A stretch of 6,961 nt of DNA from PALSA-607 sp036510735. Lineage in GTDB: Bacteria; Actinomycetota; Actinomycetes; Acidothermales; Acidothermaceae. The notes beneath the pieces were generated by a model, which saw only the letters and a list, made by a program, of their open reading frames with translations, had not been told where the DNA came from and did no database searches. The stretch lies in contig DATCDK010000017.1 in the NCBI GenBank assembly GCA_036510735.1, forward strand, positions 1 to 6,961, in the 5' to 3' direction. The position numbers were made by a program, and so were the translations under genes. Shown piece after piece: positions 1-6,764 of this stretch (positions within the stretch are counted from its first letter, which is position 1; the number at the start of each line of letters is the position of its first letter).

Positions 1-261
1 ATCGCCGGTTGCCGCCTCGCCGGCGCTCTCATCGCCGTGACATATCGCTTCGATGTTGTTCAGCGCGGCGCCGAGAGAAGCAATGTCGACGTCCTCATCG
101 AGTGCGGCGACTCGCTCAACCGGTAGGTGGATACGCGCATCGAGGTATTCGGCTGCCTGACAAAAGATCACGACGCCGACGTTGACGAACTCGCCCCGGT
201 CAACGCGCGGCATGCAGCGAATTACGAAGTACTGGAACGGCATTCGCAACTCTGTGCTCAT
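1..261 (-). CDS. DUF3037 family protein (partial, C-terminus cut off by window edge)
   Basis: The open frame starts at ATG 261-259 and stays open for all 87 codons to the window edge. It begins MSTELRMPFQYFVIRCMPRV and continues with DRGEFVNVGVVIFCQ, a run typical of the N-terminal half of DUF3037 proteins (R-x-E/D-R-G-E-F-V-N-V-G-V). The start overlaps the stop of the upstream kinase-like gene as ATGA (261-258), so translation is probably coupled. DUF3037 genes commonly sit directly after a short HipA-like kinase in actinobacteria, and this context supports the call. Family function is unknown to me; no catalytic residues can be named. The lost part should be roughly 30-60 residues if the gene is of usual length. 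Nothing suggests damage in the visible part. Confidence 0.85.
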   Translation of the reverse strand, partial: MSTELRMPFQYFVIRCMPRVDRGEFVNVGVVIFCQAAEYLDARIHLPVERVAALDEDVDIASLGAALNNIEAICHGDESAGEAATGD

Positions 262-1018
262 GACGCCTGACCCAACCACACACGGGGCGTCGCTGCCCTG
301 GCGAGAAGGTAGTCGACGTACCAACCGCGCACTGTCGATGCAGCCTCGGGAGCATCGAGCCAGCTTTCGGGGACGTCGTCAAGAACCTCGACCAAGAGTT
401 GCCGCGTCACCTGCGGCGCGAGCTCGCCATCGGCGACCGGTAGACCAGCCGAGTACGCGTTCATGATGTGTTTGTCGAAGGCGTATGACTGCGACGCGAA
501 TCGTTGCGGCACTACGTCAGCTGCCGTCGTCCAATTGTGGTGAAAGTACAGTGCAGCGCCGTGATCGATGCACCACAGCTGGCGATGCCACACGAGGAGG
601 TTCGGGTTCTGCCAAGAGCGGTCGACGTTGGCGACGAATGCGTCGAGCCAAAGGATCCGAGCAGCCTCGTCGGGTTCGATCGCAAACGACTTGCCGTCGT
701 ACCCAAGTGCGCCGGGCAAGAAGTCGATGCCCAGGTTGAGTCCGATGCTGGCGTTCAGCAGGTCTTGCACCTCTTCGTCGGCCTCATAGCGCGCGATCGC
801 CGGATCGAGGTCGAGCAGGACGATGTCTGGTGTGCGCACACCGAGGCGACGCGCGAGGCCGTGCACGATGACCTCCGCGACGAGTGCCTTGGTGCCTTGA
901 CCGCGCCGCGAAACTTCATGACGTACGTGCCGAGATCCGCCGCTTCAACAATGCCAGGCAGCGATCCGCCTTCGCGCAAAGGCGCGACGTAGCGAGTGGC
1001 GAGCACCTGATCAAGCAT
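258..1018 (-). pseudogene. HipA-family (HipA-like) kinase, disrupted by a one-base frameshift
   Basis: Two adjoining minus-strand frames together make one HipA-like kinase of about 253 residues, the usual length for this short family. The first frame starts at ATG 1018-1016 (MLDQVLATRYVAPLREGGSL) and matches the family up to TYVMKFRGA, residue 39. It then runs into non-family residues and stops at 757-755. Adding one base (a G on the minus strand) between about 901 and 906 restores the expected GQGTKALVAEVIVHGLARR and joins the second frame, which runs to the TGA at 260-258. Kinase hallmarks lie in the second part, with numbering after repair: VDRSWQNPNLL (132-142) is the catalytic-loop-like segment with Asp133, and IDHGAAL (151-157) carries the metal-binding Asp152. 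These relatives of the HipA toxin kinase are paired with DUF3037, as here (ATGA overlap). The ribosome site is weak (AGG eight bases before ATG). A sequencing error in a short G/C run would give the same picture as a real mutation. As written, the product would be an 87-residue fragment without the active site. Confidence 0.82.
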
Positions 1019-1117
1019 GTGCGCAGCCTAGGTGATCAAGGGTTCTCTGAGTGGCCCAGCGTCGTCCGCGCCTTTCGCCCGTATCGTTTGCCCCGACTAC
1101 TCGAGACAGGGGCTGTG
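1019..1117. promoter_or_regulatory. Divergent intergenic region between HipA-like kinase and LuxR regulator
   Basis: These 99 bases separate two genes transcribed away from each other, so promoters for both must lie here or extend slightly into the coding ends. A TATCGT hexamer at 1082-1087, about 30 bases before the regulator's ATG, could be a -10 element, but no convincing -35 stands at the right distance. A TGATCA palindrome lies at 1033-1038, and another copy at 1008-1013 overlaps the first codons of the kinase gene. CTCGAGAC is repeated at 1100-1107 and 1133-1140. None of these is strong enough to be called an operator. Confidence 0.35.
1108..1112 (+). promoter_or_regulatory. Ribosome binding site deciding the LuxR regulator start
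   Basis: AGGGG lies five bases before ATG 1118, a suitable distance. The in-frame GTG at 1115 would leave only two bases. The same frame stays open upstream to 884, but that part lies antisense to the kinase gene and its translation (HDVRAEIRRFNNARQ...) resembles no family. The protein from 1118 begins MTEPLLETKLYLPKLRPDVV, the standard start of this regulator family. Confidence 0.7.
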
Positions 1118-3829
1118 ATGACGGAGCCGCTGCTCGAGACCAAGCTCTACCTTCCCAAGCTGCGACCCGATGTCGTCGCGCGTCCGAGACTCAGCGAGCG
1201 CCTGCGTCGCGGCGCCGAGTCGAAGCTGACGCTCATTTCCGCCCCGGCTGGCTTCGGCAAAACCACGCTGCTCACCGAATGGCTTGCTGCGACCCCTGAG
1301 CGGGCGGTGGCATGGCTCTCACTGGACCAGAAGGACAGCAGGCCCGCGACGTTCTGGACGTACCTGATCACCGCGCTGCAAACAGTGGTGCCAGGCGTTG
1401 GCGCGACTGCACTTCCGCTGCTCCAGTCGGCTGATGCGCCGATCGAACCGGTTCTCACCATCGTCATCAACGAACTCGGCGCCGTGCCGCACGACGTCGC
1501 GGTGGTGCTCGATGACTACCACGTCGTTGAGAGTCCCGACATCGAGGAAGGCATGATCTTCCTGCTCGAACACCTGCCCTCGCAGGTGCACATCGTCATC
1601 GCCACCCGCGCCGACCCGCGACTGCCGCTGGCCCGACTGCGCGCGCGAGGCGAACTGGTCGAGATCCGCGCCGCCGACCTGCGCTTCTCCCACGACGAGG
1701 CCGCGACGTATCTCAATGCGGTGGTGGGTCTCGACTTGACCGCGGCGAACGTCGCGCTCTTAGGCGAGCGCACCGAGGGATGGATCGCGGCGCTACAGCT
1801 CGCCGGACTATCAATGCAAGGACGATCGGACGTCGGTGGGTTCATCGCCGGCTTCGCGGGCAACGACCGGTACATCGTCGACTACTTGGTCGACGAGGTC
1901 CTGCAACGTCAGCCCGATCACGTACGGACCTTCCTGCTGTCGACGTCCATCTTGGAACGACTGAACGGCGCGCTGTGTGACGCCGTGACGCAGCGGCACG
2001 ACAGCAAAGCAATGCTCGAGACACTCGAGCACGGAAACCTGTTCGTCGTGCCGCTCGACGACATCCGCGAGTGGTACCGCTATCACCGCCTGTTCGCGGA
2101 TGTTCTGCAGGCACATCTGCTCGAGAGCCGACCCGACGAGATTGCGGCCCTGCACGTGCGCGCGAGTGCGTGGTACCAGCAAGACGGTGACACGTCCGAG
2201 GCGATCCGCCACGCGATGGCGGGTCAGGATTTCGACCGAGCGGCCGACTTGGTAGAGCTCGCGATCCCGGTGATGCGCCGCATCCGGCAGGAGGCGACAC
2301 TGCACGGTTGGCTGAAGGCTCTGCCCGCCGACGTGATCCGGGTCAGGCCGGTGCTCAGCGTGGGCCTGGCTGGTGCGTTGCTTTCTGTCGGCGAGTTCGA
2401 AGGCGTAGAAGCTCGACTGCAGGACGCCGAGGGGTTGCTGCAGGGGAACGGTGTCGGACCGGCGAACCGGCCCGCAGAGATTGTCGTGGCCAACGAGGAG
2501 GAATTCCAACGCCTGCCGGCGGCGATCGCGTTGTATCGCGCCGCTGGCGCGCTGGCGCACGGCGATGTGCCGGCAACGGTGGCGCATGCACAGCTGGTGC
2601 TCGACCTCTCTCCTGAAGACGACCACCTTCCTCGCGCAGCCGCAGCTGGCCTCCTGGGGATCGCGTACTGGATCACCGGCGACTCTCGACTTGAGGCAGG
2701 CCACCAGGCGTGGGCTGAATGCGTCGCCGGGCTCTACCGCGCCGGGCACATTGCCGACACGTTCGGCTGCTCGATTGGGATGGCCGACATCCGGCGCGTG
2801 CAAGGTCGTCTCGGTGACGCGATGCGTACCTACGAACAGGCATTGGCGCATGCGGGCGCGCACGGCGGACCCACGCTGCGCGGCACCGCCGACATGTACG
2901 TCGGGATGAGCGAGATCTGTCGCGAGCGCGATGACCTGCCCGCCGCGCTGGAGCACTTGCGGCACAGCCAGGAACTCGGCGAGCATCTCGGGCTGCCGCA
3001 AAATCCGTACCGCTGGCGGGTCGCGATGGCTGGCGTGCGGGAGGCGGAAGGTGATCTGAGCGGCGCACTCGAGCTGCTCAATGACGCCGAGCGCGTATAT
3101 AGGGGTGACTTCTTCCCCAACGTTCGACCGATCCCGGCTGTGAGGGCACGGTTGTGGGTCACCCAAGGTTCGTTGGAGCAAGCACTCGCCTGGGCGCGCG
3201 AGCAAGGTCTCTCCGCCACGGACGACCTCAGCTATATGCGTGAATTCGAGCACGTGACGCTCGCGCGCGTGCTCTTGGCGCAGCACACGAAGACGCGCGA
3301 CGTGGCAGCCCTGCAGAGTGCGATTGGCTTGTTGCAACGTCTGCTTGAGGCCGCGGAAGAAGGTGGCAGGACGGGGACCGTGATCGAGATCCTGGTGCTG
3401 CAGGCACTTGGTGCCGGTGCCGTCTCCGACGGCCTCGTGCCGCTCGAACGGGCGCTAACGCTGGCTGAGTCACAGGGCTACGTTCGCATCTTCGTCGACG
3501 AGGGACCGCCGATGGCCTTGCTGCTAAGAGCGGCGGCGAAAGACGGCATCGCCCGCAGCTATGTGAGGCGACTACTGGCTGCCCTCGCCAAGACCGAGAC
3601 TGACCGGCCCATCGATCAGGGCTTGATCGAGCCATTGAGCGAACGCGAGCTGGACGTGCTTCGGCTGCTCGCCACCGACCTGAACGGTCCCGAGATCGCC
3701 CGCAGCCTCGTCGTGTCGCTCAATACCGTGCGCACGCACACCAAGAACATCTACACGAAGCTCGACGTGAACGACCGTCGAGCGGCCGTCCGCCGGGCCG
3801 GCGAGCTCGACCTGTTGCCTAAGCACTGA
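1118..3829 (+). CDS. LuxR-family transcriptional regulator of the MalT/LAL (large ATP-binding) type
   Basis: This 903-residue cytoplasmic regulator has the size and architecture of the MalT/AlkS/LAL class. The start motif LLETKLYLPKLRPDVVARPRL (split around residue 5-25) is typical. Walker A is APAGFGKTT (42-50, Lys48), and Walker B is VAVVLDDYH (127-135) with the paired acidic residues. ATRADPRLPLARLRARGEL (162-180) is a family signature of the STAND ATPase, followed by EGWIAALQLA (220-229), DYLVDEVL (255-262) and WYRYHRLFADVL (319-330). The middle, about 340-830, is helical and TPR-like and would be the sensor domain. The LuxR helix-turn-helix fills the C-terminus (838-903): LSERELDVLRLL, then EIARSLVVSLNTVRTHTKNI, with the recognition helix around NTVRTHTKNIY. 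Family members switch to a DNA-binding multimer on binding ATP and an inducer. The inducer here cannot be told. It is transcribed divergently from the kinase gene and lies 95 bases before an exporter operon on the same strand, which is its most likely target. Confidence 0.93.
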   Translation: MTEPLLETKLYLPKLRPDVVARPRLSERLRRGAESKLTLISAPAGFGKTTLLTEWLAATPERAVAWLSLDQKDSRPATFWTYLITALQTVVPGVGATALPLLQSADAPIEPVLTIVINELGAVPHDVAVVLDDYHVVESPDIEEGMIFLLEHLPSQVHIVIATRADPRLPLARLRARGELVEIRAADLRFSHDEAATYLNAVVGLDLTAANVALLGERTEGWIAALQLAGLSMQGRSDVGGFIAGFAGNDRYIVDYLVDEVLQRQPDHVRTFLLSTSILERLNGALCDAVTQRHDSKAMLETLEHGNLFVVPLDDIREWYRYHRLFADVLQAHLLESRPDEIAALHVRASAWYQQDGDTSEAIRHAMAGQDFDRAADLVELAIPVMRRIRQEATLHGWLKALPADVIRVRPVLSVGLAGALLSVGEFEGVEARLQDAEGLLQGNGVGPANRPAEIVVANEEEFQRLPAAIALYRAAGALAHGDVPATVAHAQLVLDLSPEDDHLPRAAAAGLLGIAYWITGDSRLEAGHQAWAECVAGLYRAGHIADTFGCSIGMADIRRVQGRLGDAMRTYEQALAHAGAHGGPTLRGTADMYVGMSEICRERDDLPAALEHLRHSQELGEHLGLPQNPYRWRVAMAGVREAEGDLSGALELLNDAERVYRGDFFPNVRPIPAVRARLWVTQGSLEQALAWAREQGLSATDDLSYMREFEHVTLARVLLAQHTKTRDVAALQSAIGLLQRLLEAAEEGGRTGTVIEILVLQALGAGAVSDGLVPLERALTLAESQGYVRIFVDEGPPMALLLRAAAKDGIARSYVRRLLAALAKTETDRPIDQGLIEPLSERELDVLRLLATDLNGPEIARSLVVSLNTVRTHTKNIYTKLDVNDRRAAVRRAGELDLLPKH

Positions 3830-3838
3830 GCCAGCCTG

Positions 3839-3882
3839 AATCACCACATCAATCACCACACATGGTGATCCGCGCTCATCAC
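3839..3882 (+). promoter_or_regulatory. Cluster of ATCAC/GTGAT repeats: candidate operator of the exporter operon
   Basis: AATCACCACA occurs twice, at 3839-3848 and 3851-3860. The second copy forms a perfect seven-base inverted repeat with four-base loop: ATCACCA at 3852-3858 and TGGTGAT at 3863-3869. A further ATCAC stands at 3878-3882. ATCAC-type pentamers therefore begin at 3840, 3852, 3865 (inverted) and 3878, at steps of 12-13 bases. The cluster is in the gap after the regulator and before the operon, where an activator would bind, and no good -35 hexamer is seen nearby. A weak -10-like TAGCTT lies at 3892-3897. The inverted repeat could instead end the regulator's transcript, but there is no T-run after it. 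Binding by the LuxR-type regulator is inference. Confidence 0.45.
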
Positions 3883-3899
3883 GTTCGCTCCTAGCTTTC

Positions 3900-3918
3900 C
3901 CTCCAGAAGAACTGGAGG
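3900..3918 (+). promoter_or_regulatory. Hairpin enclosing the Shine-Dalgarno sequence of the 96-residue protein gene
   Basis: CCTCCAG (3900-3906) and CTGGAGG (3912-3918) form a perfect seven-base-pair stem with the loop AAGAA. The right arm contains the whole GGAGG ribosome binding site (3914-3918), six bases before ATG 3925. If the leader RNA folds this way, ribosome access to the first gene of the operon is blocked until the hairpin opens. The left arm reads as an anti-Shine-Dalgarno. It could equally be part of a protein-binding palindrome in the DNA. The pairing is directly visible; a control role is inference. Confidence 0.5.
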
Positions 3919-3924
3919 AAATCA

Positions 3925-4215
3925 ATGAGCGAAACGGCCGATGCGACCGAGGACGGCAGCTGGGATGACGCCGGCCAGTACGAGGTTCGCCTCAAGGGCC
4001 ACCTCGATCCCCGATGGAGTGCCTGGTTCGACGGGCTGATCCTCACCGAGGACAGCGACGGCACCACCGTCATCCACGGCGCAGTCATCGACCAGGCCGC
4101 GCTTCATGGCCTGCTCCAGAAAGTACGCGACATCGGGTTGCCGCTCGTCTCAGTGACTCGTGTCGACCCCAACCACCCCGCCGTCCACCCAACCCACAAC
4201 AGGAGACCGCAATGA
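3925..4215 (+). CDS. Uncharacterised small acidic protein (96 aa), first gene of exporter operon
   Basis: The gene starts at ATG 3925 with GGAGG six bases upstream and ends in an ATGA overlap with the DUF4386 gene. The protein has no signal peptide or membrane segment and should be cytoplasmic. After an acidic, likely disordered first 17 residues comes a compact region, YEVRLKGHLDPRWSAWFDGL (19-38), then LTEDSDGTTVIHGAVIDQAA and LHGLLQKVRDIGLPLVSVTR, ending near residue 79. The tail is Pro/His/Asn-rich. I recall similar short proteins (GHLDxRW...WFxGL...DQAALHGLL..VRDLG) near DUF4386 and transport genes in actinobacteria, but I know no tested function. The coupled position before a membrane protein suggests a soluble partner or local regulator; this is inference. 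The reading frame is supported by the strong ribosome site and by conservation I recognise, not by any assigned domain. Confidence 0.82.
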   Translation: MSETADATEDGSWDDAGQYEVRLKGHLDPRWSAWFDGLILTEDSDGTTVIHGAVIDQAALHGLLQKVRDIGLPLVSVTRVDPNHPAVHPTHNRRPQ

Positions 4216-4955
4216 CAACCACTACACCGATGACGCCACTGAGGAAGAAGGCGCTCGTCGCCGGCATCTTCTACGTGGTCACGTTCATCTCCATCCCCAC
4301 GCTCGCTATGTACAGCCACGTCAAAGGCGACCGCAACTTCATCCTCGGCACCGGCGGCCAGAACGCTGTGCTGTTCGGCTGCCTCCTCGAAGTGATCGTC
4401 GCTCTCGCGGGTATCGGCACGGCAGTCACGCTCTACCCGGTGATCAAGCGGCAGAACGAGAGCGCCGCGCTCGGCTTCGTCACACTGCGCGTTCTGGAAG
4501 CGGCCATGATCTTCACCGGTGTCCTGAGCCTCGTTTCGATCGTCACACTGCGACAGACAGCGGCTGGATCGTCGCCCGCAGATGCGGCCGCGCTTGTCAC
4601 CACCGGCGCGTCGCATGTCGCGACCTACAAGACGACGATGTTGCTCGGGCAGACCCTCATGCCGGCGATCAACGGAGTGCTCCTCGGCTCGCTGATGTAC
4701 CGGTCGCGACTCGTGCCACGCATCATCCCCACGATGGGACTCCTCGGCGGACCGCTGCTCGCCAGCGCCGTCGTCGCAACGCTGCTCGGCCACAACTCGC
4801 CAAGCTCCGCATGGTCGGCGCTCGCGACCCTGCCGATCGCCGCATGGGAGTTCTCGCTCGGTGTCCGGCTGATCGTCAAGGGCTTCAGCCCGTCGCCGAT
4901 CCTCGCGGACTACGCGCCAACTGTTGCCGCCGAGAAGGAGCTCATCGCGGCGTAA
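4212..4955 (+). CDS. DUF4386 family membrane protein
   Basis: This 247-residue integral membrane protein starts at ATG 4212, inside the previous stop codon (ATGA), with AGGAG at 4201-4205. An upstream extension of the frame overlaps the preceding gene and lacks family features, so it was not used. The chain opens with a basic stretch (LRKKALVAGIFYVVTFISI), and about six hydrophobic segments can be seen near residues 13-33, 52-76, 92-113, 142-163, 170-193 and 203-222. Family marks include the first helix pattern (A-x-x-G-x-x-Y-x-x-T-F), VTLYPVIKR after helix two, RVLEAAMI in helix three, and YRSRLVPRIIPTMGLLGG between helices four and five. DUF4386 has no established biochemical role. Placed between a small soluble protein and an ABC exporter pair, it could be a membrane accessory or immunity-like partner, which is inference. 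Confidence 0.9.
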   Translation: MTTTTPMTPLRKKALVAGIFYVVTFISIPTLAMYSHVKGDRNFILGTGGQNAVLFGCLLEVIVALAGIGTAVTLYPVIKRQNESAALGFVTLRVLEAAMIFTGVLSLVSIVTLRQTAAGSSPADAAALVTTGASHVATYKTTMLLGQTLMPAINGVLLGSLMYRSRLVPRIIPTMGLLGGPLLASAVVATLLGHNSPSSAWSALATLPIAAWEFSLGVRLIVKGFSPSPILADYAPTVAAEKELIAA

Positions 4956-4999
4956 GTAGCGCCCTTCAATACCCCGACTTTCTAGATGGAGGAACAGCA
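4956..4999 (+). promoter_or_regulatory. Short spacer with strong ribosome binding site before the ABC ATPase gene
   Basis: This 44-base spacer is the only gap inside the four-gene run. GGAGG at 4988-4992 lies seven bases before ATG 5000 and fixes that start, although the frame is open from 4160. No promoter or hairpin is convincing here, so read-through from the upstream genes is most likely. Confidence 0.6.
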
Positions 5000-5935
5000 A
5001 TGATCGAAGTCGAGAACCTCAGTAAGAAATACGGTGACAAGCTCGCCGTCGACGACCTGAGTTTCACCGTTCAACCAGGAATCGTGACTGGTTTCCTCGG
5101 CCCGAACGGTGCAGGCAAGTCGACGACGATGCGGATGATCGCCGGCTTGGACAGGCCGACCAGTGGCCAAGTGCGAGTCAACGGCAAGGACTACCACGAG
5201 TGCCCGGCGCCGATGGCCGAGCTCGGTGTCTTGCTCGAGGCGAAGGCCGTCCACACCGGCCGCTCGGCTGGTAACCACTTACTCGCCCTCGCCCAGACCA
5301 ATGGCATCAGCAAGCGCCGCGTTGACGAGGTGATCGACATGGTCGGGTTGCGGGAAGTCGCAACCAAGCGAGTCGGCGGATTCTCCCTTGGCATGGGTCA
5401 ACGACTCGGGGTGGCGTCCGCACTACTGGGTGACCCCAGCGTCGTCGTGCTCGATGAGCCGGTCAATGGGCTGGACCCAGAAGGCGTGTTGTGGATCCGC
5501 ACCACGCTCACCGCACTCGCCGCGCAAGGCCGGACAGTGTTCATCTCCTCGCACCTCATGAGCGAGATGGCGGTGACGGCGACCAGGCTGGTCGTCGTCG
5601 GACGAGGTCGGCTCATCGCGGACACGACGGTCACCGAGTTCATCGCCCGAGCCAGCGGAGGCACCGTCACCGTACGCACTCCTGCAGCTGCAGAGCTGCG
5701 CGATCTGCTGTACGGACCCGACGTGACCGTGACAAGCGAGCAGGTCGACGTCCTCGAAGTGCAAGGCCTTACCGCCGAGCAGATCGGCCACACCGCATGG
5801 CAGGCGCAGCTCCCCATTTACGAACTCTCACCCCAGCACGCATCACTCGAGGAGGCATTCATGGAACTGACCCACGACTGCGTCGACTACCGCTCCATCA
5901 CCGCCACGAACACCGAGATCGTGGGCGCACGATGA
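5000..5935 (+). CDS. ABC transporter ATP-binding protein (BcrA/CcmA-like, exporter type)
   Basis: This 311-residue ATPase powers export with the permease encoded next, on the inner face of the membrane. All motifs are in order: Walker A GPNGAGKST (34-42), signature FSLGMGQR (128-135; S-L-G-M-G replaces the common L-S-G-G-Q), Walker B VVVLDEP (148-154), D-loop GLDP (157-160) and switch histidine in SSH (183-185). The Q-loop position reads LLEAKAVH (78-85), with Glu80 where most ABC proteins have Gln. An acidic residue there is usual in BcrA-like exporters. The region after residue 215 is a C-terminal extension ending SLEEAFMEL (282-290) and a short tail, also usual in this subgroup. The family includes drug and lantibiotic exporters, but the substrate cannot be read from sequence. 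The stop overlaps the permease start (ATGA), so the two are probably translated together. Confidence 0.95.
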   Translation: MIEVENLSKKYGDKLAVDDLSFTVQPGIVTGFLGPNGAGKSTTMRMIAGLDRPTSGQVRVNGKDYHECPAPMAELGVLLEAKAVHTGRSAGNHLLALAQTNGISKRRVDEVIDMVGLREVATKRVGGFSLGMGQRLGVASALLGDPSVVVLDEPVNGLDPEGVLWIRTTLTALAAQGRTVFISSHLMSEMAVTATRLVVVGRGRLIADTTVTEFIARASGGTVTVRTPAAAELRDLLYGPDVTVTSEQVDVLEVQGLTAEQIGHTAWQAQLPIYELSPQHASLEEAFMELTHDCVDYRSITATNTEIVGAR

Positions 5936-6762
5936 GCGCCGCGGTCGCTACCCCGCCCGCCCTGCCCGCGCTCATAGGGCACGACGTGAAAGTCACTCAA
6001 CGCCGGATCCTGCGCTCGGAATGGACGAAGTTCCGGTCCGTTCGTTCCACCGTCTGGACGCTGCTCATTGCGGTTGCGTTGATGATCGGCGTGAGCGCGT
6101 TGTTCTCTTCAGTCGTCGCCGACGAGTACCACACGTTCAACGCCAGCGAGCGGGCGACATTTAGCCCTGTCGCTACCAGTCTGGCCGGCTTCACCCTGGC
6201 ACAACTGGCGATCGGCGTGCTCGGTGTGTTGCTGATCAGCGGCGAGTACAGCACCGGCATGATCCGCGCGTCACTCACCGCCGTCCCGCGCCGCTTGCCA
6301 GTGCTGTGGGGCAAGCTCGGCGTCTTCGCCGGCGTCGTGCTGACACTGTCGCTGATCGCGGCCGTGATCTCGTTCTCCATCGGGCAGACTCTGCTCGCTA
6401 GCCACCATCTGAACGTCGCGATCACTGCACCCGGTGCGCTGCGATCGGTCGTCGGTGCGGCGTTGTACGTGACCGTTGCAGGAATGATCGGACTCGCGCT
6501 CGGCGCGCTGCTACGCAACACTGCCGCGGCGATCTCGGCATTCGTCGGAGCGTTCTTCGTGATCCCCCAGCTGACCGCGCTGCTACCGGCGTCCATCAGC
6601 AACAACCTCGACCCGTACCTCCCGTCCAACGCCGGAGCGACTTTGTTTGGTGCGGGCCCCAGCCACGCACTGTCGCCCTGGGTCGGATTCATCGTGTTCT
6701 GCGGATACGCGATCCTGCTCGTCGCCGCTGCCGCGTACCGGCTCGTACGTGGCGACGCATGA
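5932..6762 (+). CDS. ABC-2 type transporter permease
   Basis: This 276-residue membrane subunit starts at ATG 5932 within the ATPase stop. A cytoplasmic N-terminus of about 38 residues carries RILRSEWTKFRSVRSTVWTL, the usual entry to the first helix (S-E-W-x-K-x-R-S-x-R-S). Six membrane segments lie near residues 40-60, 83-103, 128-150, 172-193, 196-219 and 250-270. Between helices two and three is SGEYSTGMIRASLTAVPRR (103-121), the conserved cytoplasmic motif of this permease family, likely the contact with the ATPase. GALLRNTAAAI (191-201) before helix five is also typical. Two copies would pair with two ATPase chains. It is the last gene of the run, and its stop lies two bases from the stop of the opposing PIN gene. 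Confidence 0.93.
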   Translation: MSAAVATPPALPALIGHDVKVTQRRILRSEWTKFRSVRSTVWTLLIAVALMIGVSALFSSVVADEYHTFNASERATFSPVATSLAGFTLAQLAIGVLGVLLISGEYSTGMIRASLTAVPRRLPVLWGKLGVFAGVVLTLSLIAAVISFSIGQTLLASHHLNVAITAPGALRSVVGAALYVTVAGMIGLALGALLRNTAAAISAFVGAFFVIPQLTALLPASISNNLDPYLPSNAGATLFGAGPSHALSPWVGFIVFCGYAILLVAAAAYRLVRGDA

Positions 6763-6764
6763 GG

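Noticed and set aside
1031..1037. GGTGATC shared by the two intergenic regions (1031-1037 and 3864-3870) as a common regulator site
   Set aside because: The same seven bases also occur inside coding sequence at 3050-3056, 4439-4445 and 5329-5335, so the match is expected by chance.
884..1117. 78-codon N-terminal extension of the LuxR regulator frame
   Set aside because: It is antisense to the HipA-like kinase 5' end, has no family resemblance and no ribosome site. The ATG at 1118 has AGGGG at good distance and begins with the family's standard N-terminal motif.
1100..1140. CTCGAGAC direct repeat around the regulator start as an operator
   Set aside because: One copy lies inside codons 6-8, the spacing of 33 bases is not matched elsewhere, and CTCGAG is common in GC-rich coding DNA.
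1811..3337. Long minus-strand open frame (508 codons) antisense to the regulator
   Set aside because: Its composition is rich in Arg, Gln and His with no domain pattern. It is the expected mirror of GC-rich coding DNA.
4160..4999. 280-codon upstream extension of the ABC ATPase frame
   Set aside because: It is an out-of-frame reading of the DUF4386 gene, very rich in Arg and His. The real start at 5000 has GGAGG seven bases before it and the family N-terminus MIEVENLSKKYG.
4104..5000. Minus-strand open frame of 298 codons across DUF4386
   Set aside because: The translation is Arg/Glu/Asp-rich without motifs and lies opposite a clear membrane protein gene.
5491..5931. Upstream extension of the permease frame
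   Set aside because: It is a shifted reading of the ABC ATPase gene with Arg/His-rich sequence. The ATGA overlap at 5932-5935 gives the normal start.
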